Source of the DNA: Mesorhizobium onobrychidis
GTDB taxonomy: Bacteria; Pseudomonadota; Alphaproteobacteria; Rhizobiales; Rhizobiaceae
DNA length: 64,000 nt
Assembly: GCF_024707545.1 (NCBI RefSeq)
Contig: NZ_CP062229.1
Coordinates: 1,607,501-1,671,500 of the forward strand
Direction of reading: 5' to 3'
Shown: piece after piece, positions 23,196-32,950 of the stretch
How the letters are laid out: each line of letters begins with the position of its first letter
Numbering within the stretch: the stretch's first letter is position 1
The notes under the pieces: model-generated
What the model saw: only the letters and a program-made list of their open reading frames with translations
Database searches by the model: none
What the model was told of the DNA's origin: nothing
Position numbers and translations under genes: made by a program

Positions 23196-24494
23196 ATGCC
23201 GACTCCTAAAGCGGTAGTGGACGTGCATCGCGTGGAGCATCCGCCATCCTGGAGGGCGCAGCCATTCACTGTCGATTTTATTCTCCTCGGCAGCGACTAT
23301 TGCGAGGCCGATCTGATCGACATCCATCGATGGGCTTGGCAACAGGGTCTGGCAAATTCTCGCTGCATTTCACCCCAGACGCTGTCCTGGTCATCCCTGT
23401 TTCAGCCTCGCTTTTTCGAGGCCGTGCATCCGCGTCCAGCAGCCGCCAGCATGAGAATGGCTTATCCCGGTTCAGATGGCCTGATCGCAGACACGGGCGA
23501 ACAAACACGATTCTGGATTCAGTCAGTCCTGTTCCTAGCGTCCGTCACAATGTCGGCCGCCATTGTGCAAGACAGGGCGTCCGATGGAACGATCGGGAGC
23601 AAGTATGACAAGCTTTGGCAAGCCGGCCTTCTTCAGGCGCAGATGCCGCAATTGGCGGAAATTGGCCTTTGCGACGCTGTAGCAGCGTTGGCAGCCCGAA
23701 CGGATCGTTCAAAGGTCCAAAGGCTGCTCGACCTGCGGCAATTGTTCGATCACGTGGTCGAGCGGCTTGGCGCTTCTGTGACCGCTGAGCGAGCCAGCAT
23801 CAAACAAATCGATACATCGGATCCGCGGACGAAACGTTTCGGCTTCCTCGCTGATCTGCGGGACAGCGTGAAAGGATTGCAGGCGATCATCGTATATGGC
23901 TCCAGCGTCTTGAGTGAGAAATTTGCCGACTATGACGTGGTGCTGGTGGTCGACGACGAAACGGTGACCCTGCAAAAGCTGGCCAATACTTGCCCAACCT
24001 GGGGCGGGAAGGAGCTGAACGTTGGCGTCTACACCCCTCGGCAGCTGTGGAATATGCAACTCCTCTCGGGCGATAATCTCGCCGATTATGGCCTTTGCCT
24101 GTTCGGCGAGGTGGAATTGCCGCACAAGCAGACTCCACTGCTTCTGGCGCGCAATCTCAGCTTCGGCATGGTCCGCCTGCGCCAGCAACTTGGCATGGTC
24201 GGACATGCGTTGAAGGAAAATAATTCAGATGGCAACGATCGACGAAATTTATATAGTTACTTTGTGAAAATTCCTGCCAATATTGCAAAGGGAACCTTCG
24301 GTGCGGCTGGCAGGTATTGGCCAAAAGAAAAGGTTCAGCAGTGGTTGGTTGAGCTATGCGGCTTTGATACTGTACGTCAGCAGCAGCGTGTGACGGAGCG
24401 TCCGGCAAACGCTCTGGCTGCGGCCGCCACTGCAACAGAACAGACGCTGAGGCGCCTTGACGAAGATTTTCGGATACTGCGCCCAAGTGAGTGA
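23196..24494 (+). CDS. nucleotidyltransferase-domain protein
   Basis: A 432-residue protein. The core carries a polymerase-beta-like nucleotidyltransferase motif, YGSSVLSEKFADYDVVLV, in which Gly235-Ser236 precede Asp245 and Asp247. These would bind the metal and nucleotide. The N-terminal 200 residues are helical and unassigned. The C-terminal helical part is typical of minimal NTases. It opens a run of four same-strand genes with short gaps. It may transfer a nucleotide onto a small molecule, RNA or protein. Start at 23196 (ATG) or 23190 (GTG). Confidence 0.65.
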   Translation: MPTPKAVVDVHRVEHPPSWRAQPFTVDFILLGSDYCEADLIDIHRWAWQQGLANSRCISPQTLSWSSLFQPRFFEAVHPRPAAASMRMAYPGSDGLIADTGEQTRFWIQSVLFLASVTMSAAIVQDRASDGTIGSKYDKLWQAGLLQAQMPQLAEIGLCDAVAALAARTDRSKVQRLLDLRQLFDHVVERLGASVTAERASIKQIDTSDPRTKRFGFLADLRDSVKGLQAIIVYGSSVLSEKFADYDVVLVVDDETVTLQKLANTCPTWGGKELNVGVYTPRQLWNMQLLSGDNLADYGLCLFGEVELPHKQTPLLLARNLSFGMVRLRQQLGMVGHALKENNSDGNDRRNLYSYFVKIPANIAKGTFGAAGRYWPKEKVQQWLVELCGFDTVRQQQRVTERPANALAAAATATEQTLRRLDEDFRILRPSE

Positions 24495-24503
24495 GAAGCA
24501 AAC

Positions 24504-25487
24504 GTGGCAAAAGCCGCAACGTCCTTTCGATACGCATCTGAGGTGCTCCTCGATCAGTGCGCGGACCTCGAACTCCCCATAAGATTTCTAGATGGAGTGC
24601 CGGATGGTTTCACCATTGAGGGCCCGTCCGGAGAGGTCATTCCCATATGCTTGGTTGGCAGTACCCGCTCAATGCTCGAACAGGTTCTGTGCAGTCTTTC
24701 CGTTACCTTCAACGAACTGAAGCTTCTGGCGGTCGGAGAGAGCAAGGAAGTACGCCTTCTCACACCCAGAATTGCCGTCGCCAAGCTTCTGCCGTCCGTA
24801 TATTCATTCACCAACAACCGGTACGGAATCGTTCCGGGGACCGAGCGCGTACGCACGAAGTTCTGTGCCGAGCTTTTCCGCGCAATGACCCGACGACCTG
24901 GCCCGCGGCATTTGTCCAATGCGTTCCTCGGCCTGGTCGACAGTGACCAAGGACTTCTTCTGGCGGAGCACGTCGTGACGCCTGGAAATCTCGAGGTTCG
25001 CGTCAAGCGATACCACATCGGCTCCCCGCTGCATCGCTATCGCTACACCGAGGGCCATGAGACTGCTTTCGGTGGAGCTCCCCTGGCGCGCTGGAGCCGT
25101 TTCGAGACGCCGGTCGTATGCTTCGACTGGCGCAATCCGCTTGAAGACGAACATGGCAAACGCTTGGCAGACGAGCCGCTGTCCGATGACTATGCCAGCA
25201 TCTGGATCGACGATTGTGCGCGCGCCAAGCAACTGGCGCGCGACACGTTCGCGTGGATAGAAGAGTTGTTTGCCGAACGCGGGCTTCAGCTCATCGACAT
25301 TTGCTTTTTCATCGATCGCACGGGCTCGGTCATTTTCGGGGAGATTAGTCCAGATTGCATGCGGGTGCGAAGCCGCGCCGCCGACGACAGTGACGCTTTG
25401 GACAAAGACCAGTGGCGGTCGGGCGGTGAGCCGGCCGCCGTTCTGGATCGATATGAGAAGCTGTATCAGATCATATTCGCTTCATAG
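24504..25487 (+). CDS. SAICAR-synthetase-like (PurC-like) ATP-dependent ligase
   Basis: A 327-residue protein with the layout of PurC, which joins a carboxylate nucleotide and aspartate using ATP. It shows an N-terminal GESKEV segment, the central EVRVKRYHIGSPLHRY, a long spacer, and the C-terminal acidic motif GEISPDCMRV (usual PurC form DEISPDTxR). Housekeeping PurC is shorter (about 240-300 residues), and this one has diverged at the aspartate/CAIR site. It is unlikely to be the purine enzyme and more likely a ligase for another nucleotide-like substrate. It starts with GTG, 9 bases after the NTase gene. Confidence 0.7.
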   Translation: MAKAATSFRYASEVLLDQCADLELPIRFLDGVPDGFTIEGPSGEVIPICLVGSTRSMLEQVLCSLSVTFNELKLLAVGESKEVRLLTPRIAVAKLLPSVYSFTNNRYGIVPGTERVRTKFCAELFRAMTRRPGPRHLSNAFLGLVDSDQGLLLAEHVVTPGNLEVRVKRYHIGSPLHRYRYTEGHETAFGGAPLARWSRFETPVVCFDWRNPLEDEHGKRLADEPLSDDYASIWIDDCARAKQLARDTFAWIEELFAERGLQLIDICFFIDRTGSVIFGEISPDCMRVRSRAADDSDALDKDQWRSGGEPAAVLDRYEKLYQIIFAS

Positions 25488-25521
25488 TCGGTATTCGTAC
25501 AAGAGAAGGAGGAGGCTGGCG

Positions 25522-25827
25522 ATGCCCATCATGACCATTAAGAACCGGAGTTCGAAAATATCTCCCGGTGGAGTGCTGACGCTTCCACTCTCAGCGCGAA
25601 AAACTTTGCGGATGGAACCCGGCAAAGGAACGCGCGTGGCTGTGACTATGCAAAAGGATAGTGTTCTGCTCCAACCCGATTCCAGTAATTCGGGATCACG
25701 GGTATCACCAAAAGGGCAAATGGAACTGCTTGGCGAACCACGAGCGGTACTTGAGAAGGCCTCGCATCGACACTACTGGCTCGAGCTCGACGACGAGCAG
25801 CAATTGGTGCGTCTGTTGCCCTATTAG
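25522..25827 (+). CDS. AbrB/MazE-like small protein
   Basis: A 101-residue protein whose first 55 residues have the swapped-hairpin pattern of AbrB-type DNA-binding proteins (SKISPGGVLTLPLSARKTLRM, then GTRVAVTMQKDSVLLQP). The C-terminal part (VLEKASHRHYWLELDDEQQLVRLLPY) is unassigned. It has an excellent ribosome-binding site (AAGGAGGAGG). It may regulate the cluster or act as a small binding subunit. Confidence 0.55.
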   Translation: MPIMTIKNRSSKISPGGVLTLPLSARKTLRMEPGKGTRVAVTMQKDSVLLQPDSSNSGSRVSPKGQMELLGEPRAVLEKASHRHYWLELDDEQQLVRLLPY

Positions 25828-25838
25828 GGGTTTCCAGG

Positions 25839-26366
25839 TTGACTGATCGGGTAATTGCGCTGGACGGGCATGATGGAGCCGGCAAGACGACCTTGGCGAG
25901 ACTGCTGGCGGACAGCGTGGGTGCGCAGTATTTGCGTCCTTTCGGCAACTCGCATGGCGCGACGCTGATGCTTGCTTACAATAGCGGCGACAGCGAAGGC
26001 GTCTTGAATGCAGGATTGCGCGGCATCGCTGAAGCGCTGGATCGTGCCGCAGGCAGGCCGGTAGTACTGGACCGAGGGTGGCTGACAATCGCTACGCTGG
26101 TACCAGCCGATTTCTTTAAGGCCCGCTGGCGGCTCTGGATGCCAACGGCACTGCTCTGGTGCGACCTACCGACGACACTCCGACGCCTGGGCCAGCGCAA
26201 AGACGAAAAGCCTGAAGCCGCCGCATGGCATGAAGATTTCCTAGTGCGCTACAAGGATAGGAGGCTTCTTTGCGAGGGGCCAACTATACGAACGGACATG
26301 AACGACCTCAATCATTGCCTTGACAAACTCAGGTCGTATTTCGGGGAAATCAGCCGCGGAGGCTAA
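25839..26366 (+). CDS. thymidylate-kinase-like P-loop protein
   Basis: A 175-residue P-loop kinase beginning IALDGHDGAGKTTLA, the Walker A style of dTMP kinases. A VVLDRG segment corresponds to the DRY/DRW region. The LID part is short (LGQRKDEKPEAAAWHEDF). It starts with TTG, 11 bases after the AbrB-like gene. As a cargo copy with atypical LID, it probably phosphorylates a modified nucleoside rather than serving as housekeeping Tmk. Confidence 0.68.
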   Translation: MTDRVIALDGHDGAGKTTLARLLADSVGAQYLRPFGNSHGATLMLAYNSGDSEGVLNAGLRGIAEALDRAAGRPVVLDRGWLTIATLVPADFFKARWRLWMPTALLWCDLPTTLRRLGQRKDEKPEAAAWHEDFLVRYKDRRLLCEGPTIRTDMNDLNHCLDKLRSYFGEISRGG

Positions 26367-26513
26367 TGCGATATATTAGCCGAGGCGATAACAGGGACGT
26401 GGGAGAGGTTGAGGCCGACGCGCGCAGACGCGTCTCGGTTCTTCTGTTCGTTCTAGGCCCGGGAACCTATTGGTTCATCTCGAATTGAGTCGCGTTCGGG
26501 CTCGGGAGGATGC

Positions 26514-26780
26514 GTGCAAGACCAGCGGTTTGAAAAGCCTGTGCATGTGGCGCTCGGCAGGTCGAGGAACACCGTATACACCGTGGACCGAGTGGCCCAG
26601 GCAGCGGACATCTGCTGAACCGATGGCCGGCGGTAACCGGCAAACAACATGTCGCTGCCCGCAAAGCCTGCCTTGGCGTGCTCGAAGGCCTGAAAGAAGC
26701 CCGCGACGCCCGCAGGGCCTTCGTCGAGGCCGCAAAAGAGGCAGACATCCTCGTGAGCGGGATCCGTTCAGTTGAGCGCC
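26514..26780 (+). pseudogene. DUF982 protein, frameshifted
   Basis: A GTG start at 26514 gives QRFEKPVHVALGRSRNTVY, then VDRVAQAADI. After a one-base shift near 26608 the frame resumes as LNRWPAVTGNKHVAARKACL and EGLKEARDARRAFVEAAKE. This is the DUF982 pattern common in rhizobia. Function unknown. The shift makes it a probable pseudogene. Confidence 0.6.
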
Positions 26781-26846
26781 GATCCGCTTTTCATCGTGGC
26801 CTCGATTGCCTTACTGTAAACAGGTCGCCCAGGTCCGGAGCCTCCC

Positions 26847-27437
26847 ATGTGCAACGATTACGAACAGCATGTCCTCTGGGCTGAATATTGCCGGATGATG
26901 GCGTCACTGGCGCTCAAATCCCCAGCCACCAAACCGAGCTCGATTTGCCACAGGCAGATGACGTCCGCATCAACGACCCGGGCCGATAATGCGTGCCGGA
27001 GATGACACGATCGAACTGACATCGATGACGTTCGGATTTCCACCGGCCGGACCAAAAGGCGGGCCAGTGTTCAATTTCCGCTCCGAAGGCCGGCAATTCG
27101 GAAATAGCAAACGCTGCCTCGTTCCTGCGTCCGCGTTCTTCGAATTCACCGGCACAAAATACCCGAGGCAAAACATCGGTTCACGCTCCACGGCTCTCCA
27201 TTCATGGTCGTCGCAGGGCTTTGGCGTGAGGCAGTCGGCAACAAGCCGCCCACCTTCACCATGCTGACGACCGATCCCGGACCGGATGTCGCGCCATATC
27301 ACAATCGGCAGGTTGTGGTCCTTCAGCCGGAGAATTGGGCGGCCTGGATCAATCTAACAAAGCCTGAGGCCGAGCTGTTGCGGCCTCTTCCGGCCGGATC
27401 GCTCTCGGTGGAGACAGTTCGCCCCGAAAGCTCGTGA
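26847..27437 (+). pseudogene. SRAP-family (YedK/HMCES-like) protein, frameshifted
   Basis: The catalytic N-terminus MCNDYEQHVLWAEYC is present, with Cys2 that would crosslink abasic DNA. The frame then breaks at least twice; fragments TELDLPQADDVRINDPG, GPVFNFRSEGR, LVPASAFFEFTG and PDVAPYHNRQVVVL follow in different frames. Intact relatives are about 200 residues and shield abasic sites in single-stranded DNA. This copy is dead. Confidence 0.8.
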
Positions 27438-27438
27438 T

Positions 27439-27820
27439 TTACCTGCGCAGGGTGTCTGGCACGCTGAGCGGACCGAGATCGAGAACCGGCGTGTATTCGC
27501 CCGTGCGGCGCCAGACGCCGCGCACCTTTCCACTCTCCCGATCCCGCCTCGGATCGAACATCAGCCCCTCGAAATGATCAAGGAACATCTCTGCTGATGC
27601 GGCATCGCTGAAGCAATGGAGCCGATAGGTTTCATATTTGCCACTCGGCCATATCGCCTGCACATGCCGCGTCTGGGTGCTTAAGCCCTCGTTCCTGGCA
27701 GAACTTCGCGATCATGGTGAAGTTCCGGTCGGTGCAGAGGTCATCCGGCAGCGCAACCTGGTGTGGCCACTCGCGGTCGATGACCGATGGCGTTGGTGAG
27801 CCCCGACTGCGTTTGACCAC
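27439..27820 (-). pseudogene. hypothetical protein, single frameshift
   Basis: The N-terminal frame (27632-27820) reads MVKRSRGSPTPSV and FTMIAKFCQERGL. The C-terminal frame (27439-27663) reads QAIWPSGKYETYRLHCF and DLGPLSVPDTLRR. They join at about 27680 to a protein of some 125 residues. I do not know its function. Confidence 0.55.
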
Positions 27821-28564
27821 TATTCGAAATGCATTGACTGGCCGCGCATCATTGCCAACGTCAGCGCGATTGCAGGATTTGCCGGCGGCTTCTCCATATG
27901 CAAGGAGCCGTCGAAATCACGCCATGCCGCCATGCGCAATTCATCACCGTCATCGCTGGCCGCGGGGTCGAAAACGTGGGCATCACAAGGATCTCGGTCA
28001 ATCTCGATTGTCCAGTCCTTGAGCGCCTTGCGAGCCATCTCTTCGAGCTGGGCAAGGAAGAAGGGGATACGGTCTCCATCTTCCGAAAGCGGCTCAACCC
28101 GATCCAGCGTCGGCCGCTCGGGGACCCAACCGAGAACGAAGGCGATGTCGAAATCGATCTGGCGGTCCGGACCGGTCGTGATCTCCAGCCGCTTGACGAC
28201 CTCAGGGTAGAGTTGCTTCCGTTTTGGCCAGGTGTCTGGAATCGCCTCGGCTTGCAGCTTCGTGCGGGGAACGTTGATCAGTTCCATGACCTGATGGTGC
28301 GGAACTTTTTCCTCCGGCCAGCCGCACAACATGCCACCGCCGCAGCCTCGTCGGCTTCCATCCAGATTGCCGCAGCTTGGTCCTCGTCCTCGGTTGGCTG
28401 GTCGTCTTCCGGAAAGCCTTTGATATCCCACCCTTCCAACGCGAACAGCCCTTCCGCGCCTTGCAAAGCCGTAATGCCGTCCGCGCGAAGACAGCTTCGG
28501 CCGCAGCGATACCGCGTGCCAGTTCTTCGGGCGCCGCACCTTCAATGTTTAAGCGAAGTTCCAT
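27820..28564 (-). pseudogene. hypothetical protein, multiply frameshifted
   Basis: The start at 28564 gives MELRLNIEGAAPEELARGIA. The middle (GWDIKGFPEDDQPTEDEDQA) and the C-terminal part (HHQVMELINVPRTKLQAEAI to the end at 27820) lie in other frames. The intact protein would be about 240 residues and acidic. No family is recognised. It abuts the preceding pseudogene. Confidence 0.55.
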
Positions 28565-28624
28565 GGTTCGCCTCCTATGGCCTATCTCTGCTAATGTGAA
28601 CAAAATGAGAACAAAGAGTCAAGC

Positions 28625-29194
28625 GTGCCCTTGACGGGAGAGGAATATGTTCTTTATTTCAGTGTGACCTGGAGCAGCAAGGATCATGGCTCGGCGTCAA
28701 TCGCGCTGGCCGGCGAAGCTATGGAAAAAACAGAGGAAGACAATTTTCGGATCTTGGTCTGGGATCGCGAGGAGCAGGCTTTGTCAGAAAGCATTTCGCG
28801 TTCTCCCGATTCAACGGTGAGTCAGGCGGCTTGGCAGGCCGCCATCCGACGCCGTCCAGGCATGATGCTGATCCACTACAACAGTCGACATGTGATGGAG
28901 AAAATCCTGACACCAGGCGAGGTGAAGATCCCACCGCAGACCATCATCGAAGGCAGCGTTCACGCCGGCCTCGATGTGGCGCTCGGCGATCTTCGCGAGT
29001 GGCATGTGTTGCGGGGGCTTGGTGCAGATCCTGTTCGCACCATGCAACGGTTAAGCCAACCGGCCTCATTAAACGCTATGGCAAAGGCGCTCTGTTCAGT
29101 TCAGTCGAGCGCGCGCTTTTTTGCACGAGTTGTGACAGGGGCGGGCCTGTCAGGCTGGAAATTCACAAGCTGCCACGCAATTGAGGGGAGTTGA
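28625..29194 (+). CDS. hypothetical protein
   Basis: A 189-residue protein. Residues 40-130 look genuinely coding (FRILVWDREEQAL, GMMLIHYNSRHVMEKILTPG). The last 45 residues look degenerate, so the true C-terminus may have been lost by a frameshift near 29040. Function unknown. Confidence 0.45.
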   Translation: MPLTGEEYVLYFSVTWSSKDHGSASIALAGEAMEKTEEDNFRILVWDREEQALSESISRSPDSTVSQAAWQAAIRRRPGMMLIHYNSRHVMEKILTPGEVKIPPQTIIEGSVHAGLDVALGDLREWHVLRGLGADPVRTMQRLSQPASLNAMAKALCSVQSSARFFARVVTGAGLSGWKFTSCHAIEGS

Positions 29195-29384
29195 AGGGAT
29201 GCCAAACTTCATCAGATTCTTCCAAACCAACTCGGCGCTGGTGCTCTAGCCGACCCAAGGATGTAGCTGCGGCCACGCTCCTCTATCCGCCAAGTAATTA
29301 GTCTCCGCTCTATTGGCGCAATCGGCCGAATTTTGACTACTCGACAGAGAAGGGGGAATGCTCTGAAAAAGGCGAGGGGGAATC

Positions 29385-29984
29385 ATGGGCTTTCTTACAG
29401 ATGGAGAAGCTGGGTCCTTACGATTGGCAAGAATGAGCCTGCGCATCGTCGGAGGTGACGATGATTTCGAACCACAGCCCGAACTCCCTGTCGATCATGA
29501 CGATTTTTTTGCTCCAGTTTCTTCGGGAAATTGCATCTGACGGGGTCTACCGCTTCGCCGACATCTCCACGACCCGAAGCACGATCGAGACAATCGCGAC
29601 CCGAAAGGTTGGTTTCCAAGAGGGGGCACAAGCGCTGGCCGCAGATTCTGCAGGTTGCATCGGGGGGTGTGAAAGATGGAGCGTTTTTCGTCTTCGAACT
29701 CGGCGTCGAGGACACTGACGTGAATATCTATGCTCTCGTAAAATATGACTACAGTCAGGCGCTTGAGATCGTCCATAAGCAAGGCGCGACAGGACTTCGA
29801 AGGATCGTAGAGGCCTTTGTCAGCAATAAGTCCGCTATCCAAAAGTCGGCGTTGGTCCGCACTCGCAGGGGAGTCGCCGAACCTCGCCTATCGACTCGCG
29901 ACCGGATGGGTTCGCCCTGCACCTGTCCTTACGGAATTTTTCCGCGACTATCTGCAGGTCACCAGGGCCCACCATAACCATTAA
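29385..29984 (+). pseudogene. NA37/nucleoid-associated-protein-like remnant
   Basis: Starting at ATG 29385 (preceded by GGCGAGGGGG) the frame reads MGFLTDGEAGSLRLARMSL, then shifts. Segments YRFADISTTRSTIETIATRK and AFFVFELGVEDTDVNIYALV, and KYDYSQALEIVHKQG, follow in other frames and end TEFFRDYLQVTRAHHNH at 29984. The order and the central strand-rich segment resemble the NA37/NdpA nucleoid-associated family, now also linked to anti-phage systems. At least two frameshifts. The family call is tentative. Confidence 0.4.
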
Positions 29985-30139
29985 TTTTATTGCGAAAAAT
30001 CGGCTTTTGCCCACGCTTTGCCCACGGCACGCACGGCGAGGAAGAAAGCGACGAAAGCCGCTTTCATAAATCGCTTCGAGGTTCTGGCTCACCGCACGAC
30101 CCGCAAAGTCGCCGCCGCTTCATCTGATCGCGCTTTTCC

Positions 30140-31275
30140 TCACGCCGGTTGATCGCCATCGCAATGTCGACTGCAATTCTTTTTTTTGTTAGCCTCGCGT
30201 ACGTAATCGTCCGTCACCGTCATGGAAGAATGTCCCATCGCTTCCATTATAGCGCGTGCCTGGATGTTGCATTCGGCGAGGTAGGTGCCGAACGTGCGGC
30301 GCAGGCCATGCAGCGTATAGCCGTCAGGAATGTCAGCCTGCCGGGCCCAATGCTGCATCATGCCTGTCAGGCTCTTCTCTGAAAACGGGTTGCCATAGCC
30401 GTTCTTCAAGACGGTTCCACCCTTCGAGCGGTCAAGTGGGTCTAGCGCTGCCGCCAGCTTGTCCACCACGGGAATGAACATCTCCCTCCCGCCATGGCGG
30501 TTACGATTCTTCTTCTGTCGGAAGGCAAACGCCTCGATCAATGCCAAGGAACCATCGAACAATTCGATCTCTTCAGTCACCAGATCATCCCATTCAAGGT
30601 CAGCGATGTCCCCTCGTCGGTTGCCGAGCCAGAAACCCAGCGCGTAGCAGGTCCGAGCGGGTGTACCGATCGGATGTCTCTCTTCATACTTTTCTCGGAT
30701 CGCAATTGGCCAAGCGGGGTTCTTGGTCGATTTTGGTATGCGCACGCGGATTGACAACGATGGATCATCCTGCGGCTTTATCCATTTCTCGACTTCGATA
30801 GCCACCCAGAGGAGCTTTTTGACGGCTACCAGCATGTGTTTGGCGACGGTGCGGTTTGTCTTAAAGATACCTTCGATGATCGTGCGAAGCCTGTCGGATC
30901 CATGTACTCAACCGGCACATCGCGCCATGTCAGCACATGTTCGGGGTCGACAGGCATATTCAGGAAACGCTCTATCAAGTTGCTGTTCTTGGCTTGGGTA
31001 GCCGGATCGAAGTCAGCCCACTCCATCGTGGTTTCAAGTCGCCGTGCTGCGTGCCCGAACGAACGCGACAGGACACGTCCCGGCATGTCAATGATTTCCG
31101 ATTTGCCTATGCAACCTTCGACGGCACGTCGGTAGCAGGCTTCAAACGCTTCGTCGCCCGGCTGTCCGGGCAAGGCGATCTGCCGAGCATGGCGATTTGC
31201 ACGAAAGCGCCAGTACTCCTTGCCGTTGACGACGCGGGAAGAAGCCCCAGGGTAGTCAGGATGTTTAGCCATCAA
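30140..31275 (-). pseudogene. tyrosine recombinase (integrase), frameshifted
   Basis: The N-terminal frame (30890-31275) begins MMAKHPDYPGASSRVVNGKE. The C-terminal frame (30140-30885) holds the catalytic end: LHGLRRTFGTYLAE (HxxR box), AIMEAMGHSSMTVTDDYVREA (His and Tyr). One frameshift near 30890 breaks it. It heads a small minus-strand module with the HTH and AlpA-like genes. No tRNA end is seen beside it. Confidence 0.85.
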
Positions 31276-31523
31276 ACGCTCTTTCGAGGCTTCTGCTGGA
31301 GTTGCCTACCACCATGCACCTTCTCATGAATCGGATCATGCGAAACGGCCTTGCTTTCCATGGCAACGCGCAGGAGCACCGGGTAAGGGAACCCTCTGCC
31401 TTGCTCGATGCCTTCAAAGGTGCGCTTCGGTATTCCCAGCACCTTGGCCGCGGCTTCAGCAGTGAGCCCTTCCTTGCCCCGCCAGGCTTTGATTTCTTGG
31501 GCCAGTTTCTCATTCTCGTTCAT
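31272..31523 (-). CDS. XRE-like helix-turn-helix regulator
   Basis: An 83-residue protein, MNENEKLAQEIKAWRGKEG, with a helix-turn-helix TAEAAAKVLGIPKRTFEGIE and LLRVAMESKAV. It is immediately upstream of the integrase and overlaps it by 4 bases. It probably controls the integration module. Confidence 0.6.
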   Translation of the reverse strand: MNENEKLAQEIKAWRGKEGLTAEAAAKVLGIPKRTFEGIEQGRGFPYPVLLRVAMESKAVSHDPIHEKVHGGRQLQQKPRKSV

Positions 31524-31583
31524 GTCATGCCTATCGCAGGCAATCTCCATACTACGCCTGCGGCATATACGCAACGAGCGTAT

Positions 31584-31886
31584 TTATCTTCTTCTTTCTC
31601 TGTCCCGCTTGCTTCTTTCCAGTAGTTCTTGAAGACCGCTACCTTTATCCGGCAACGAGGTGAAAGCTATGTCGAGGGCCACACGATCCCAAACAGCGCG
31701 GCTGTTGATGCGCTTGGGCTTCGGCATGCGCCCATCGGCAACCATTTCATCAAAAAGCGTTGTTCCGACACCGATGTAGCGAGCTGCTTCCTCACGAGTT
31801 AGACCTCGTGGGGGATATGAGATTGCATCACTCTTCACGGGCGCTGTCTCGCCTCTGAGGTGCCTAGCGTATTGGTGTCGAGCCAC
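31584..31886 (-). CDS. AlpA/MerR-like excisionase-type DNA-binding protein
   Basis: A 100-residue protein with the winged-helix pattern LTREEAARYIGVGTTLFDEM and MPKPKRINSRAVWDRVALD. Such proteins act as excision/activator factors beside tyrosine integrases. It belongs to the same decayed module. Confidence 0.7.
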   Translation of the reverse strand: MARHQYARHLRGETAPVKSDAISYPPRGLTREEAARYIGVGTTLFDEMVADGRMPKPKRINSRAVWDRVALDIAFTSLPDKGSGLQELLERSKRDRERRR

Positions 31887-31999
31887 AAAACCGCATCCTC
31901 CTTGCCGTTCCCAGCGAGTGATCGTGCCGACTTAGAAGGAGAGGGCCTTAAGCGGAAGCGGTCTGACTAAGTTCGTTCGGCGTAAACTGGCGGCAACGT

Positions 32000-32227
32000 G
32001 TGAACGGGTGGATCACGGCAGGAGAGCTATCGGCGTACGGCTCCGCAATGCATTACTCCCCCCGCCTTCGCCGCCTCAACGGCGCGGGCGCGAACATTCC
32101 ACAGGCTTATGAGGTCCTAGCGACATTCGCCCGCAAGAGGGCTTGGTCCAAGCCCCACACATTTGCGGAGCTTGTCGCGCAGCTGCCGGAACCCCCGCTC
32201 TTGCTCGAGGACGACCGCAGCCAGTGA
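32000..32227 (+). CDS. small hypothetical protein
   Basis: A 75-residue protein starting MNGWITAGELSAYG, with a short acidic C-terminus. It is followed after 9 bases by the next frame, as in an operon. I do not recognise it. Confidence 0.35.
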   Translation: MNGWITAGELSAYGSAMHYSPRLRRLNGAGANIPQAYEVLATFARKRAWSKPHTFAELVAQLPEPPLLLEDDRSQ

Positions 32228-32236
32228 GCGGAGATA

Positions 32237-32684
32237 ATGTACCTCGCGGCAGTCAGGATCGATGCCGGCAAGTTCGGGCCATTGGCGCTGCTCGCTTACG
32301 AATCGATGCGCTCGCCTGATCCTTTCGACCGGCGGCGCTGGGCTGACACGCTTCTGCTGCTGGACAGGTATGAGGAGGCCGAGCGACTCCTTGCCGCTAT
32401 CGACGACAAACCTAGCCGCAGCTTCGTCGCGCATAGCCTGTCTCGAGCGGTGCTGGGGTTGGGCCGGCAGAAGAAGCCTTAACGCTGTCCACGAGGCCAT
32501 CGAAGGCGCCGTTTGAAAGAACACGACATTCCGTTGCAGTTTCCTGATCCAGCGGATCAAGACGAAGCTTGCGCTGGGACAAGATCCCTTCGGCGACATC
32601 GACGAGGCTTTACGCCTTGCTGAAAATGATCGCCAGCACGAGGAGCTTGATGTGCTGCGAAAACGCGCGAGTGGCGATACCTAG
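32237..32684 (+). pseudogene. TPR-like protein, frameshifted
   Basis: The first frame reads FGPLALLAYESMRSPDPFDR and RYEEAERLLAAIDDKPS, a helical-repeat style. It is cut at 32482. Continuation in other frames gives NAVHEAIEGA and DPFGDIDEALRLAENDRQHE before a stop at 32684. It probably was a tetratricopeptide-type protein. The following 32685-32950 holds nothing I can support. Confidence 0.4.
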
Positions 32685-32950
32685 TCCTATTGCAGAACTC
32701 GCAGCCAAACAGGCGACTTCAACCCCTCAAGCCTTAACACGGCTGAACGGACGACCGCTCGGGTTGAGCCGCTTTCACGTTGAGCGACTGGAAGGCGGCG
32801 CATTGCATTAACGGCTCCACTGGGGACGTGGAACCGCTCTTCGTCAGACCTCAAGCAGCGCTCGATCCCGCATTCGTCCTTCGCGATCGAGGAAGAAACG
32901 GATGGCCGATATTTAACGCGGTTTCAGGGTTCGCTTTTGCGCCGCACGGT

